Below are positions 1 through 7,852 of a DNA stretch of 64,000 nt, one piece after another. The stretch lies in contig NZ_JAFB01000005.1 in the NCBI RefSeq assembly GCF_000519205.1, positions 287,724-351,723 of the forward strand. The letters run 5' to 3'. The translations under genes were made by a program, and so were the position numbers. The stretch's first letter is position 1. Each line of letters starts with the position of its first letter. The notes under the pieces are model-generated. The model ran no database searches and was not told where the DNA came from. It worked only from the letters and a program-made list of their open reading frames with translations. Source of the DNA: Amycolatopsis taiwanensis DSM 45107. Its GTDB lineage: Bacteria > Actinomycetota > Actinomycetes > Mycobacteriales > Pseudonocardiaceae.

Positions 1-660
1 GAACACCGCCACCAGGATGACCAGGTAGATCAGGATGTCCTTGACGAACGCGATGAGCGCGGGCGCGCGCAGCCCGGACCGATAGGTGTAAAGCGCCAGA
101 ATGACGAACGCCACCAGCAACGGAAGGTGCCCGGCGAAGCCGCTGCCATTGAGCCCCATGGTGCGCAGCACGGCCTCGATGCCGGCCAGCTGCAGGGCGA
201 TATAGGGCATGGTGGCGACGATTCCGGTGATCGCGATCAGCAGGGCGAGCGTCGGCGAACCGAACCGGCCACGCACGAAGTCGGCCGGGGTGACGTAGCC
301 GCGCGAACGGGACACCGACCACATGCGCAGCGCCGGGAGGAACACGATCGGATACAGGATCACCGTGTACGGCAGCGCGTAGAACCCGAGCGCGCCCGCG
401 CCGAACACCAGCGCCGGGACGGCCACGAAGGTATAGGCCGTGTACAGGTCGCCGCCGACCAGGAACCAGGTGATCCAGCCACCGAACTTGCGCCCGCCCA
501 GGCCCCATTCGTCCAGGTGGTCCAGGGTGTTCCCGGCACGCCAGCGGGACGCGACGAAGCCCATGACGCTGACCCCGATGAACAGCACGATGAAGATGCT
601 CAGCTGGGCCCATTCCAGGGTGCTGCCCTGGCCGGCCGCGAGAATCGTTTCCGTCTTCAC
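1..660 (-). CDS. Sodium:solute symporter, MctP-like monocarboxylate permease (partial)
   Basis: The C-terminal part runs off the left edge. About 220 residues are visible after a GTG start at 660. They show hydrophobic helices, the loop GLGGRKFGGWITWFLVGGDLY near residue 52 and the YVTPADFVRGRFG segment near 123, all typical of the sodium:solute symporter family. The start overlaps the stop of the DUF3311 gene by 4 bases (GTGA), so the two are translationally coupled. A DUF3311 protein followed by a symporter is the usual layout of MctP/ActP-type carriers that import short monocarboxylates such as lactate, pyruvate or acetate across the inner membrane. The substrate is inferred from family and neighbour only. 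Confidence 0.85.
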   Translation of the reverse strand, partial: MKTETILAAGQGSTLEWAQLSIFIVLFIGVSVMGFVASRWRAGNTLDHLDEWGLGGRKFGGWITWFLVGGDLYTAYTFVAVPALVFGAGALGFYALPYTVILYPIVFLPALRMWSVSRSRGYVTPADFVRGRFGSPTLALLIAITGIVATMPYIALQLAGIEAVLRTMGLNGSGFAGHLPLLVAFVILALYTYRSGLRAPALIAFVKDILIYLVILVAVF

Positions 661-935
661 CGGTGCTCCCCCTCGTCCAGGTCGTCCACGGTGAGCCGGT
701 CGGGTTTGCCGACGACGACCGGCTTGCCCTTGGTCATCACGTAAACGATGGCCACCGAAGCGACACCGACCAGAACGAACAGGAACTGGAACCAGTAGAA
801 GAACGGAAGTCCGAACACCCTTGGTTTGTCAAAATTGAACCAAGGGGTAACCAACATCAGCAGGGGAACCAGGAGCACCAAGTTCCACGCACTGACCTGA
901 AGCCCCGTTACGCGACCAGCATCTTTGCCAGGCAT
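657..935 (-). CDS. DUF3311 small membrane protein, symporter partner
   Basis: This 92-residue protein has two membrane segments (about residues 17-33 and 45-67) and a conserved P-x-FYWFQF core, matching the DUF3311 family. The ATG has a good ribosome site (AGGAG, 7 bases upstream). Its stop overlaps the GTG of the following symporter by 4 bases, so the two form one operon and probably one membrane assembly. The family's biochemical role is unknown; proximity to the carrier suggests a small accessory subunit. Confidence 0.85.
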   Translation of the reverse strand: MPGKDAGRVTGLQVSAWNLVLLVPLLMLVTPWFNFDKPRVFGLPFFYWFQFLFVLVGVASVAIVYVMTKGKPVVVGKPDRLTVDDLDEGEHR

Positions 936-965
936 AAGACCACTCCTGTCGGCTTGTACGCGGCA

Positions 966-971
966 ACCCTA
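966..971 (-). promoter_or_regulatory. Putative -10 box for DUF3311-symporter operon
   Basis: TAGGGT on the minus strand lies about 31 bases before the DUF3311 start and fits the actinobacterial TANNNT -10 consensus. No convincing -35 was seen. The interval 936-1092 holds nothing else recognisable. Confidence 0.35.
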
Positions 972-1092
972 GAACTTCGAAGCCTCGCCGTCATCGGTGT
1001 GGAATGTATCGATTCGATCATTATTGCCCGGTTCGCGGAAACAAACCGACATTCAATCCCGCACGGCAATACCGTTCCGGGGAGCGCTGGGG

Positions 1093-1212
1093 CTACTTCG
1101 CCGACCCGTCTCGGCGCGGCGAGGCCCTTCTAGCGGCTTTCTTGACGGACACCACGACCAGCAGCAGGTAACCCACCGCCAGGATCAGCATGGCGACGGC
1201 TGCGAGCCACAT
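1093..1212 (-). CDS. 39-residue single-pass membrane microprotein
   Basis: A strong ribosome site (AAAGGAGG followed by 5 bases) precedes an ATG at 1212 that opens a 39-codon frame. The product is one hydrophobic helix (MWLAAVAMLILAVGYLLLVV) followed by a highly basic tail rich in K and R. This is the classic layout of a small membrane protein with a cytoplasmic C terminus. The reading frame stays open upstream to 1356, but the ribosome site selects the internal ATG. No family was recognised. It lies just downstream of the divergent XRE regulator promoter. Confidence 0.6.
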   Translation of the reverse strand: MWLAAVAMLILAVGYLLLVVVSVKKAARRASPRRDGSAK

Positions 1213-1330
1213 CTCGGACCTCCTTTCCACACCCGGTAGTCCCTGTGACGAGGTGATCATGCGCAAGGTTGCCCTTCCGGCGGTTTTTCCTCGGTTGCGG
1301 TCGTGGTAGATGCACAGCCCGTGCACAGTT

Positions 1331-1350
1331 TTGTCCACAGGTTGTGGATG
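1331..1350. promoter_or_regulatory. Inverted pair of DnaA-box-like sequences
   Basis: A perfect actinobacterial DnaA box, TTGTCCACA (1331-1339), is followed by TTGTGGATG, the reverse of a CATCCACAA-type box. The pair sits about 12-31 bases upstream of the -10 box of the XRE regulator. One perfect 9-mer in 64 kb can occur by chance, so the site is only suggestive. Confidence 0.35.
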
Positions 1351-1373
1351 GTTCAACCGATTAAACTGAACTC

Positions 1374-1628
1374 ATGGTGCGAGTACCGCTGACGGAAGCC
1401 GAACGCGAACGCGGCGAGCGGCTCGGTGCCATCCTGCGGGAGGCGCGTGGCTCCCGGAGCATGGTCGAGGTGGCCGCCCAGGCCGGAATCTCCGTGGAAA
1501 CCCTGCGCAAGATCGAGACCGGTCGCATTCCGACGCCGGCGTTCTTCACGGTGGTCGCGGTGGCCGACGTGGTCGGCCTGCCGCTGGAGGCCCTCCGGGA
1601 CGCGGTCGTCGGTGTGCCCGCGGGTTGA
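1374..1628 (+). CDS. XRE-family helix-turn-helix regulator
   Basis: The 84-residue protein is essentially one XRE/Cro-type HTH domain. Residues about 15-70 run through a turn of the form MVEVAAQAGISVETLRKIE, which contains the recognition helix, and continue into a helix that packs the domain. TAAACT at 1362-1367 ends 6 bases before the ATG, so the mRNA is probably leaderless. Such small stand-alone XRE proteins are DNA-binding regulators; the target is unknown. It is divergent from the 39-residue membrane protein and convergent with the downstream oxidoreductase, 6 bases away. Confidence 0.85.
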   Translation: MVRVPLTEAERERGERLGAILREARGSRSMVEVAAQAGISVETLRKIETGRIPTPAFFTVVAVADVVGLPLEALRDAVVGVPAG

Positions 1629-1634
1629 GCAGCC

Positions 1635-2510
1635 CTAGCGGAGCCGGGCGATGACCTGGGCGAAGGCGTCCAGGCTGGGCTCCAGCACGGTCACGTAGTT
1701 CAGGCCGAACCGCTCCTTGTTCTCCTGCAGTTGTTCGGCGATCTGCTCCGGCGTGCCCACGAGGAGGGTCGGCAGCTCGCCCAGCTGGTCAAGGGTGAGC
1801 GTCGGCCCGTATTGCCGGAGCTGTTCGAGCACGCCCATGCGGTCCTCGGTCACCGCGACGTACTGCACCAAGACGTTCAGCTCCACGTCATCGGCCCGCT
1901 CGCCGAGTTCGGCCCGGACGAACTCCACGCGATTCTTGAACTCGTCGGCGCCGGCCAGCCCCGCCATATTGCCTTCGCGATCCGGTGCCGCGCCGGTGAA
2001 GGCGATGACATCCGCGTGCTTGGCGGCCACGCCCAGTGTCCGGCGTCCCCAGCCACCGACCAGCAACGGCGGTCCACCCGGCCGCGCCGGCTGCGGCTTG
2101 TACCCGGGGTCGGCATACAGCCGGCGAAGCTCGGCGATGGTGCGCTCGAGATGGTCGATCCGCTCACCGGCGCTCGGAAACGGCAGGCCCGCGGCGTCGA
2201 ACTCGGCCTTCACATAGCCCGCACCGAGACCGAGCTCCAGCCGGCCGTCGACGAACTGGTCGGTGGTCGCGACCTCACGCGCGAGCAGCGCCGCGTTGTA
2301 GAACGGGACATTGAGAACGAACGTGTTCAACCGCACCCGCTCGGTGACCTCACCCGCGAGGACAATCGCCGGGAACGGGGCATGCATACCCAGGTGGTCG
2401 GCCACGCCGATCACGTCGAAGCCGAGGTCCTCGGCCTTGCGGCACTTGTCCACCCACTCGGCCCGGCTGCTCGGAACCGTCATGTTCACGCCGACCCGAA
2501 TCCCACCCAT
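1635..2510 (-). CDS. LLM-class F420-dependent oxidoreductase (TIGR03621-like)
   Basis: The 291-residue protein has the luciferase-like TIM-barrel pattern: GVADHLGMHAP near residue 35, ATTDQFVDGRLELGLGAGY near 80-100, and the PLLVGGWGRRTLGVAAKHAD segment near 150. The DGR-E-GLGAG motif binds the deazaflavin or flavin cofactor. Actinobacterial members of this subgroup normally use F420 for hydride transfer; the substrate cannot be told from sequence. TAGGCT (2522-2517) ends 6 bases before the ATG, so the message is probably leaderless. The gene is followed on its upstream side by a 22-bp repeat array. Confidence 0.85.
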   Translation of the reverse strand: MGGIRVGVNMTVPSSRAEWVDKCRKAEDLGFDVIGVADHLGMHAPFPAIVLAGEVTERVRLNTFVLNVPFYNAALLAREVATTDQFVDGRLELGLGAGYVKAEFDAAGLPFPSAGERIDHLERTIAELRRLYADPGYKPQPARPGGPPLLVGGWGRRTLGVAAKHADVIAFTGAAPDREGNMAGLAGADEFKNRVEFVRAELGERADDVELNVLVQYVAVTEDRMGVLEQLRQYGPTLTLDQLGELPTLLVGTPEQIAEQLQENKERFGLNYVTVLEPSLDAFAQVIARLR

Positions 2511-2526
2511 GACCCGAGCCTAGCGA

Positions 2527-2654
2527 AATGCGGGACTCACGCGACGAGAATGTCGAACTCGCACGACCGGAATGTGGGACTCGCGAGACGGGAACGTGGG
2601 ACTCGCGAGACGGCAACGTGGGACTCACGCGACGAGAACGTGGGACTCACGCGA
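2527..2654 (+). repeat. Tandem array of six 22-bp intergenic repeats
   Basis: Five full units and one partial unit follow each other with an exact 22-bp period (2527, 2549, 2571, 2593, 2615, 2637). The consensus is close to AAYGTGGGACTCRCGMGACG followed by two purines. The second unit is the most degenerate. The array lies between the oxidoreductase promoter and the pckG terminator. The same family returns at 20381-20628. There are no unique spacers, so this is not a CRISPR. Confidence 0.85.
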
Positions 2655-2688
2655 AAACCACCTCGCCGGCGAGCCGGCGAGGTGGTTT
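2655..2688 (-). terminator. Intrinsic terminator of pckG
   Basis: A perfect 16-bp inverted repeat (2655-2670 with 2673-2688) encloses a 2-base centre. It starts 12 bases past the pckG stop. The stem ends in AAACC/GGTTT, giving a U-run on the minus-strand transcript. Confidence 0.85.
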
Positions 2689-2700
2689 CTCGTCGTGGGA

Positions 2701-4524
2701 TCAGCCGAGGCGGGACTTGAGCGCGTCCAGCTCGTCGCGCAGGGTCGACGGCACCCGGTCGCCGATCTTGTCGAACCACTCCTCGATCAGCGGGATCTCC
2801 TGACGCCACTCCTCGGGCTTGACGTCGAGCGCCGCCTGGATGTCCTCGAGCGGCTCACTCAGGCCCGCCGTGTCGAGGTCCTCGGCACGCGGAACGAAGC
2901 CGATCGGGGTCTCGACGGCGCTCGCCTTGCCCTCGATCCGTTCGACGATCCACTTCAGCACGCGCGAGTTCTCCCCGAAACCCGGCCACAGGAAGCGCTT
3001 GTCCTCACCGCGGCGGAACCAGTTCACGTAGAAGATCTTCGGCAGCTTCGCGGCGTCCGCGTGCTTACCCGTGTCGATCCAGTGCCGGAAGTAGTCACCC
3101 GCGTGGTAGCCGAGGAACGGCAGCATCGCCATCGGGTCGCGGCGCACCTCGCCCACCTTGCCGGCCGCGGCGGCGGTCTTCTCCGAGGACATCGTGGCGC
3201 CCATGAACACGCCGTGCTGCCAGTCGCGGGACTGCGTCACCAGCGGAACCGTGGTGGCGCGGCGGCCGCCGAACAGGATCGCCGAGATCGGCACGCCCTT
3301 CGGGTCGTCCCACTCCGGCGCGAGGATCGGGCACTGCGACATCGGGGTGCAGTAGCGCGAGTTCGGGTGCGCGGCGGGCTCGTCCGACTCCGGCGTCCAG
3401 TCCTGCTTCTTCCACGAGGTCAGGTGCTCGGGCTTGCCGTTCATGCCCTCCCACCACACGCCGCCGTCATCGGTCAGGGCGACGTTGGTGAACACCGTGT
3501 TGCCCTTCTCGAGCGTGCGCATGGCGTTCGGGTTGGTGTGCCAGTCGGTGCCCGGCGCGACGCCGAAGAAGCCGAACTCCGGGTTGACCGCGTAGAGCCG
3601 GCCGTCCTCACCGAACCGCATCCACGCGATGTCGTCACCGAGAGTTTCCGCGCGCCAGCCCGGAATCGTCGGCTGCAGCATCGCCAGGTTCGTCTTGCCG
3701 CAGGCACTTGGGAAGGCCGCCGCGACGTAGTACGCCTTGTTCTCCGGCGAAATCAGCTTGAGGATCAGCATGTGCTCGGCGAGCCAGCCCTCGTCGCGGG
3801 CGAGCACCGAGCCGATCCGCAGCGAGTAGCACTTCTTGCCCAGCAAGGAGTTTCCGCCGTAGCCGGACCCGTAGCTCCAGATCTGCCGTGTCTCCGGGAA
3901 GTGCGAGATGTACTTGACGTCGTTGCACGGCCAGGGCACGTCCTTCTCGCCTGGCTCCAGCGGCTTGCCCACCGAGTGCAGCGCCGGCACGAACGCACGT
4001 TCCGTGCCGTCCTCGGCGACGAACTTCTCCAGCGCCTGCGCCCCCATCCTGGTCATCACCCGCATCGACGCCACCACGTAGGCGAAGTCGGTGATCTCGA
4101 TGCCCAGCTTCGGGTCATCCGAGCCCAGCGGGCCCATGCAGAACGGGACGACATACATCGTCCGGCCACGCATGCAGCCCCGGTACAGCTCGGTCATGGT
4201 GGCCCGCATTTCGGCGGGGTGGAGCCAGTTGTTCGTGGGGCCGGCGTCCTCCTCGCGTTCGGAGCAGATGAAGGTCCGCTCCTCGACCCGCGCCACGTCA
4301 CTGGGGTCGGAGGCGGCCCAGAACGAGTTGGGCCTGTCCTTCAGCGGCACGAAGGTGCCCGCTTCGACGAGTTCGGAGTTGATCCGCGCGGCCTCCTCGT
4401 CGGATCCGTCGCACCAAACCACGCGATCCGGGGTGGTGAGCTCGGCGATCTCCCGCACCCACGCAAGCACACCGCTGTGTGAGGTCGGTGCCTTGTCCAG
4501 ACCCGGGATGGCTACTGCAGTCAT
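2701..4524 (-). CDS. pckG: Phosphoenolpyruvate carboxykinase (GTP)
   Basis: The 607-residue product has the length and motifs of GTP-dependent PEP carboxykinase (EC 4.1.1.32). It shows the kinase P-loop [13 protein letters not shown], the metal and GTP-binding region [12 protein letters not shown], and the conserved [15 protein letters not shown] near the C terminus. It interconverts oxaloacetate plus GTP with PEP plus GDP plus CO2 at the start of gluconeogenesis in the cytosol. The frame extends to 4653, but AGGAGAAGGA immediately before the ATG at 4524 fixes the start. The gene has its own terminator and appears monocistronic. Confidence 0.97.
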   Translation of the reverse strand: MTAVAIPGLDKAPTSHSGVLAWVREIAELTTPDRVVWCDGSDEEAARINSELVEAGTFVPLKDRPNSFWAASDPSDVARVEERTFICSEREEDAGPTNNWLHPAEMRATMTELYRGCMRGRTMYVVPFCMGPLGSDDPKLGIEITDFAYVVASMRVMTRMGAQALEKFVAEDGTERAFVPALHSVGKPLEPGEKDVPWPCNDVKYISHFPETRQIWSYGSGYGGNSLLGKKCYSLRIGSVLARDEGWLAEHMLILKLISPENKAYYVAAAFPSACGKTNLAMLQPTIPGWRAETLGDDIAWMRFGEDGRLYAVNPEFGFFGVAPGTDWHTNPNAMRTLEKGNTVFTNVALTDDGGVWWEGMNGKPEHLTSWKKQDWTPESDEPAAHPNSRYCTPMSQCPILAPEWDDPKGVPISAILFGGRRATTVPLVTQSRDWQHGVFMGATMSSEKTAAAAGKVGEVRRDPMAMLPFLGYHAGDYFRHWIDTGKHADAAKLPKIFYVNWFRRGEDKRFLWPGFGENSRVLKWIVERIEGKASAVETPIGFVPRAEDLDTAGLSEPLEDIQAALDVKPEEWRQEIPLIEEWFDKIGDRVPSTLRDELDALKSRLG

Positions 4525-4822
4525 TCCTTCTCCTGACCTCGACGACGGAAGCATCAAGCGCACCGGGTGGCCCGGTGTGCAAGTTTCGGGGATTTTTTGA
4601 GAGTAACCGTGCCGCGACCGCACAACCGAGCCCTGACCTGTCGGTTCTCTCACAAAAACGATCAGGGAATCGATTCAGATATCGCCGGAACGGCCTATCG
4701 ACAAAAAGGTTTCCTGTCCGCCGCGATCTTGCCGACACCGCACGGACGACAAAGCCGCCTCTCCGAGTGGAGAGGCGGCCTCGGCCTGGTGGCCGTTCAT
4801 CGACGGCGACTTGGGGCTTTTG
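4525..4822. other. Intergenic region upstream of pckG
   Basis: No convincing gene was found in these 298 bases. The region holds the pckG ribosome site and presumably its promoter at the left, and the terminator of the DUF6802 gene at 4754-4779. ORFs seen here in other frames have no ribosome site or family resemblance. Confidence 0.5.
4754..4779 (-). terminator. Hairpin terminator of the DUF6802 gene
   Basis: GCCGCCTCTCC pairs perfectly with GGAGAGGCGGC across a 4-base loop. On the minus strand it is followed by TTTGTCG. It lies about 45 bases past the stop at 4823. Confidence 0.75.
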
Positions 4823-5524
4823 TCAGTTCTGTGAAATCCACTGCCCCGTCACGGAATCAATCTTCGCGACGCCCTCGACGTGCTGGTAGCCGGAGCCACC
4901 CCACAGGTGGTCGCTGTCGGCGGAGACCCCGCTGCTGCCGGTCGTCTCGGTCCACTGCCCCGGCCCGGTGTGCTGGTAGGTGTGGGACTCCCCGGTCGGC
5001 GTCACGACCGTTTCGATATCGGCCTTCCCGTCGCCGTCGACATCGGTGAACAGGATGGTGTTGCCCTGCGAGTCGGTCACCACCGCGGTGTCCGCCGTGC
5101 CGTCGTTGTTGGAATCCACCGTCGCCGGCCCGACATCCACCTGGCCGTCCGAGGTGTCCGCGACGATGCTGCCGGCATGCGCGGTGTCGGTTTGGTGCCC
5201 ACTACCGGGATCCCCATCCGAAGCGACCCAGTCACCGGTCGAGTCGTCGTACGTGGCCTCCTGGACCACGTTGCCCTCGGTGTCGGTGTGGATGTACAGA
5301 TCGGCGTGGCCGTCGCCGTTGGTGTCCGTGTAAGCGGTGATCGTGCCGTCCGCGTTGTCCAGGCGGACGGTGTCGTAGACCCCGTCGTGGTTGAGGTCCA
5401 TGGTCTCTTCGGCGGTGTAGGTCTGGCCGTCGACGGTGATCTCCATCTCGCCGTCGTGGCCGGTGGTGTTACTGGCCTCCGTCGCTGAGCCGCTGTCGTC
5501 GATCCACACGCCGAAACTCCCCAC
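4823..5524 (-). CDS. DUF6802-type protein with EF-hand-like Asp loops
   Basis: The acidic 233-residue protein carries five or more D-x-[DN]-x-D-G-x-x-D loops, such as DLNHDGVYD, DTNGDGHAD, DSNNDGTAD and DVDGDGKAD, each of which could bind calcium. They alternate with short beta-rich spacers, as in DUF6802 and related beta-propeller-like proteins. There is no signal peptide in the frame. The start is uncertain: GTG at 5524 is the longest choice, but a later GTG (5509) has GGGGAG upstream, and an ATG opens the first conserved strand (MEITVDGQTY). It sits downstream of the dynamin operon on the same strand. Function unknown. Confidence 0.7.
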   Translation of the reverse strand: MGSFGVWIDDSGSATEASNTTGHDGEMEITVDGQTYTAEETMDLNHDGVYDTVRLDNADGTITAYTDTNGDGHADLYIHTDTEGNVVQEATYDDSTGDWVASDGDPGSGHQTDTAHAGSIVADTSDGQVDVGPATVDSNNDGTADTAVVTDSQGNTILFTDVDGDGKADIETVVTPTGESHTYQHTGPGQWTETTGSSGVSADSDHLWGGSGYQHVEGVAKIDSVTGQWISQN

Positions 5525-5600
5525 TCTTTGGCCGCTAGGTGCCGGTGTCGTTTCTTCTATGACTCACCGTATGCCGGTTCGGTTCCAGACCACAACCGGC

Positions 5601-7436
5601 TTACCCCTGGTCGCGCAGGGTGCGGATGCGGGCGAGCAGCGATTCGGCGCGCTCGGCCGCATCGGCCGCCTCCTTGATCCGCCGGGTGACCGAGGCCAGG
5701 CTCTTCGCCCGTTCCTGCGCGTCCATCTTTATCGTTTTGTCGACTTCCTTCAGCTCGGCCTCGATCGCCTCGATCCGCCGGGCCAGTGCGTCGTCCAAGG
5801 CGAGGGAAAGCTGTTGCTCGGCCTCGATCAACTGCTCGGCGACCAGCTGGTCCAGGGTCGACCTGGCGTCGGCGATCGACTCGACCAGCCACTGCTTGAG
5901 ATGTTGCTTGCCCGCCGCGTGTTTGCGCGTGCGGGCCATCCACCAGCCCGCGCCGAGACCGATCACGATCGTCGCGGGCAGCACGATCGGATTCAGCACC
6001 GCCACCCCGGCCAGCGGCAGCGCGGCGATCTTGCCCGCGCCGACGCCACCGGACACGCCCATGAACACCAGCAGCTTGTCCTCTGGTGTCGGCGGCCTCT
6101 TGTCCGGCGGCCGGATGATCACCTGCGGGCCGCCCGTGCGCAGGAACTGCGCGCGGATGATGTCGAGTTCCTCGGCGGAGAACAGCTCGGCCAGCGCCAC
6201 CTCGGTGACCCGGTTGAGGCGGTGCGCCATGGTCCCCGACACGCGCTGCGAAATCATCTGCAGTGCCGCGTCGACCTGTTGCGGAAGCTCGGCGAGCTGA
6301 TCGCGTTTGGCGGCCTCGATCCGCTGCCGGAAATACGACTGCGCGTCGCGCATCTGGCGGGACGACTCGTGCACGAGGTCGACCCGCGCCCGCTGGATCT
6401 CGCCACGCAGCTTCAGCTGCCAGCCGCGGGTGGCGGACCGGCGATCGGAGGCCAGCTGGTCGCGCCGGTCCCGCAGCGCCTCCGCCTCGGCCTCACCCGT
6501 CGAGAGCGCCCGCTGTTCCGCACTGAGCACCGCCTGCCGTTCGGCGAAAGCACTCGACAACGCCCGCAGCGTGTTCGCCTCACCGAGCATCGCGGAACGG
6601 CCGACCAGCAACTCCTGCATGGCCGACTGCAGCGCGATCACGCCGGAGTGCTCGCGCATCATCGCCGCCGCCTGCTCGGTCGGCGCCTTCGCGGCCATCT
6701 CGAACATCCGGGCCGACACCGGATGAAAGACCGCGTCGGCGAACCGGGGGGCGTGCTCGGACAGCAGCTCGCGGTCGGCTTCGAGCACCGTGCGCCAGCC
6801 ACGGAACTGATCGGTCTTCGACAGCGCGAAAAGCACCGTCTCGACGCGGTCGCCCATCTTCCGCAGGAACTCCAGCTCCCCGGAGGTGAACGGGGACGAC
6901 GCGTCGACGACGAACAGCAGCGCGGTGGCGTTGGCGGCCGCTTCCATGGCGAGCTCGCCGTGCATCGAGCTCAGCCCACCGACCCCTGGCGTGTCCACAA
7001 TAGACAGCCGGGCCAGGATCGGGACCGGGCCGGTGACCTCGACATAGCGCGGCGGAAGCTGCCCCTCGGGCAGCTCCCGTGACACCGAGACCCACCGCGT
7101 GAGCTCGTCGAGGCCGATCGCGACCGGCGCGAGCTGGCCCGGATAGCACGCCTGCGCACCCCAGTCGTCGGCGTGGTCGAAGACCAGGTACGTGCCGGTG
7201 GCCACATCGGCGTCCACAGGGGACAGACCGGGCATCGCGAGCAGCGCGTTCACCAGCGAGCTCTTGCCGCGGTTGGTCTCGCCCACCACGACCACGGAGG
7301 GCTTCTTCGGCCGCGTGCGGCGGATGTCCTCGACCCACTTGGCCGCCTGCGGGTCCGCCTCGCGCAACTGGGCGAGCAACGCCGCCCTGGCCTGGCTGAC
7401 CTGGGCGGGCAGCGCGGAGAGCACCGGCGGAGTCAT
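5601..7436 (-). CDS. Dynamin-like GTPase, IniC-like
   Basis: The 611-residue protein has a dynamin-family G domain: P-loop GETNRGKSS (52-60), a switch/G3 motif DTPGVGG near 150, and SKTD as a G4-like motif near 207. A long helical stalk follows. A hydrophobic hairpin near residues 465-505, rich in G, A, L and V, probably contacts the membrane, and the C-terminal helices are charged. Mycobacterial IniA/IniC are related GTPases linked to cell-envelope stress and membrane repair. The ATG overlaps the stop of the GrpE-like gene by 4 bases (ATGA), so the three genes form one operon. Confidence 0.88.
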   Translation of the reverse strand: MTPPVLSALPAQVSQARAALLAQLREADPQAAKWVEDIRRTRPKKPSVVVVGETNRGKSSLVNALLAMPGLSPVDADVATGTYLVFDHADDWGAQACYPGQLAPVAIGLDELTRWVSVSRELPEGQLPPRYVEVTGPVPILARLSIVDTPGVGGLSSMHGELAMEAAANATALLFVVDASSPFTSGELEFLRKMGDRVETVLFALSKTDQFRGWRTVLEADRELLSEHAPRFADAVFHPVSARMFEMAAKAPTEQAAAMMREHSGVIALQSAMQELLVGRSAMLGEANTLRALSSAFAERQAVLSAEQRALSTGEAEAEALRDRRDQLASDRRSATRGWQLKLRGEIQRARVDLVHESSRQMRDAQSYFRQRIEAAKRDQLAELPQQVDAALQMISQRVSGTMAHRLNRVTEVALAELFSAEELDIIRAQFLRTGGPQVIIRPPDKRPPTPEDKLLVFMGVSGGVGAGKIAALPLAGVAVLNPIVLPATIVIGLGAGWWMARTRKHAAGKQHLKQWLVESIADARSTLDQLVAEQLIEAEQQLSLALDDALARRIEAIEAELKEVDKTIKMDAQERAKSLASVTRRIKEAADAAERAESLLARIRTLRDQG

Positions 7437-7852
7437 CGCTTCTTGTACACCATCACCACGGGCGCACGCAGCAGCCGCTCGTGGTCGGCGAACCCGACCA
7501 CCTCCGTCTCGGCGACCAGTCCGTCCAGCGCCGGATCGTCGGTCTCGACGGCGCCGGCGGCCTCGTGCACCGCCGGATCGAACCGCTGCCCGTCCGGCCG
7601 GAGGGCGACCACCCCGATCCCGGCCAGCCCCTGTTCGATGCGCTCGACCACGCCGCCGCTGCGGGCGCGATCCAGCGCGTACAGGCAGAGCTGGATCAGC
7701 AGCTGCCGGTCCGCAAGCGCCCGCGTCAAAGCGGCATTCACGTCCCGTTCGGACTCCCCGGCCGGCACGCCGGTTCCGCCGGCCTCCTCGATGATCTTGG
7801 TCAGGGTCGCCGCGGGAATGGGCCCGGTCGGCAAGTCGTCCACTTCGCTCAC
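7433..7852 (-). CDS. GrpE-like nucleotide exchange factor domain protein
   Basis: The 139-residue frame starts at GTG 7852. Its C-terminal half carries the GrpE head signature: F-D-P-x-x-H-E-A near residue 91 and a closing LLRAPVVMVYKK strand. The N-terminal half is helical, as expected for a short stalk. Classical GrpE releases ADP from DnaK; this protein is shorter, and no Hsp70 gene lies nearby. It overlaps both neighbours by 4 bases (GTGA at 7849-7852 and ATGA at 7433-7436), so it is made together with the two dynamin-like GTPases. A partner role for these GTPases is an inference. Confidence 0.75.
   Translation of the reverse strand: MSEVDDLPTGPIPAATLTKIIEEAGGTGVPAGESERDVNAALTRALADRQLLIQLCLYALDRARSGGVVERIEQGLAGIGVVALRPDGQRFDPAVHEAAGAVETDDPALDGLVAETEVVGFADHERLLRAPVVMVYKKR

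Noticed and set aside
2527..2654. Possible CRISPR array
   Set aside because: Units are 22 bp and directly adjacent with no unique spacers, and no cas genes are present.
2572..4482. 636-codon open frame antisense to pckG
   Set aside because: Long antisense frames are expected at this GC content; the product is low-complexity and has no start signal.
4525..4822. Riboswitch upstream of pckG
   Set aside because: Apart from the neighbouring gene's terminator hairpin, no conserved riboswitch pattern was seen.
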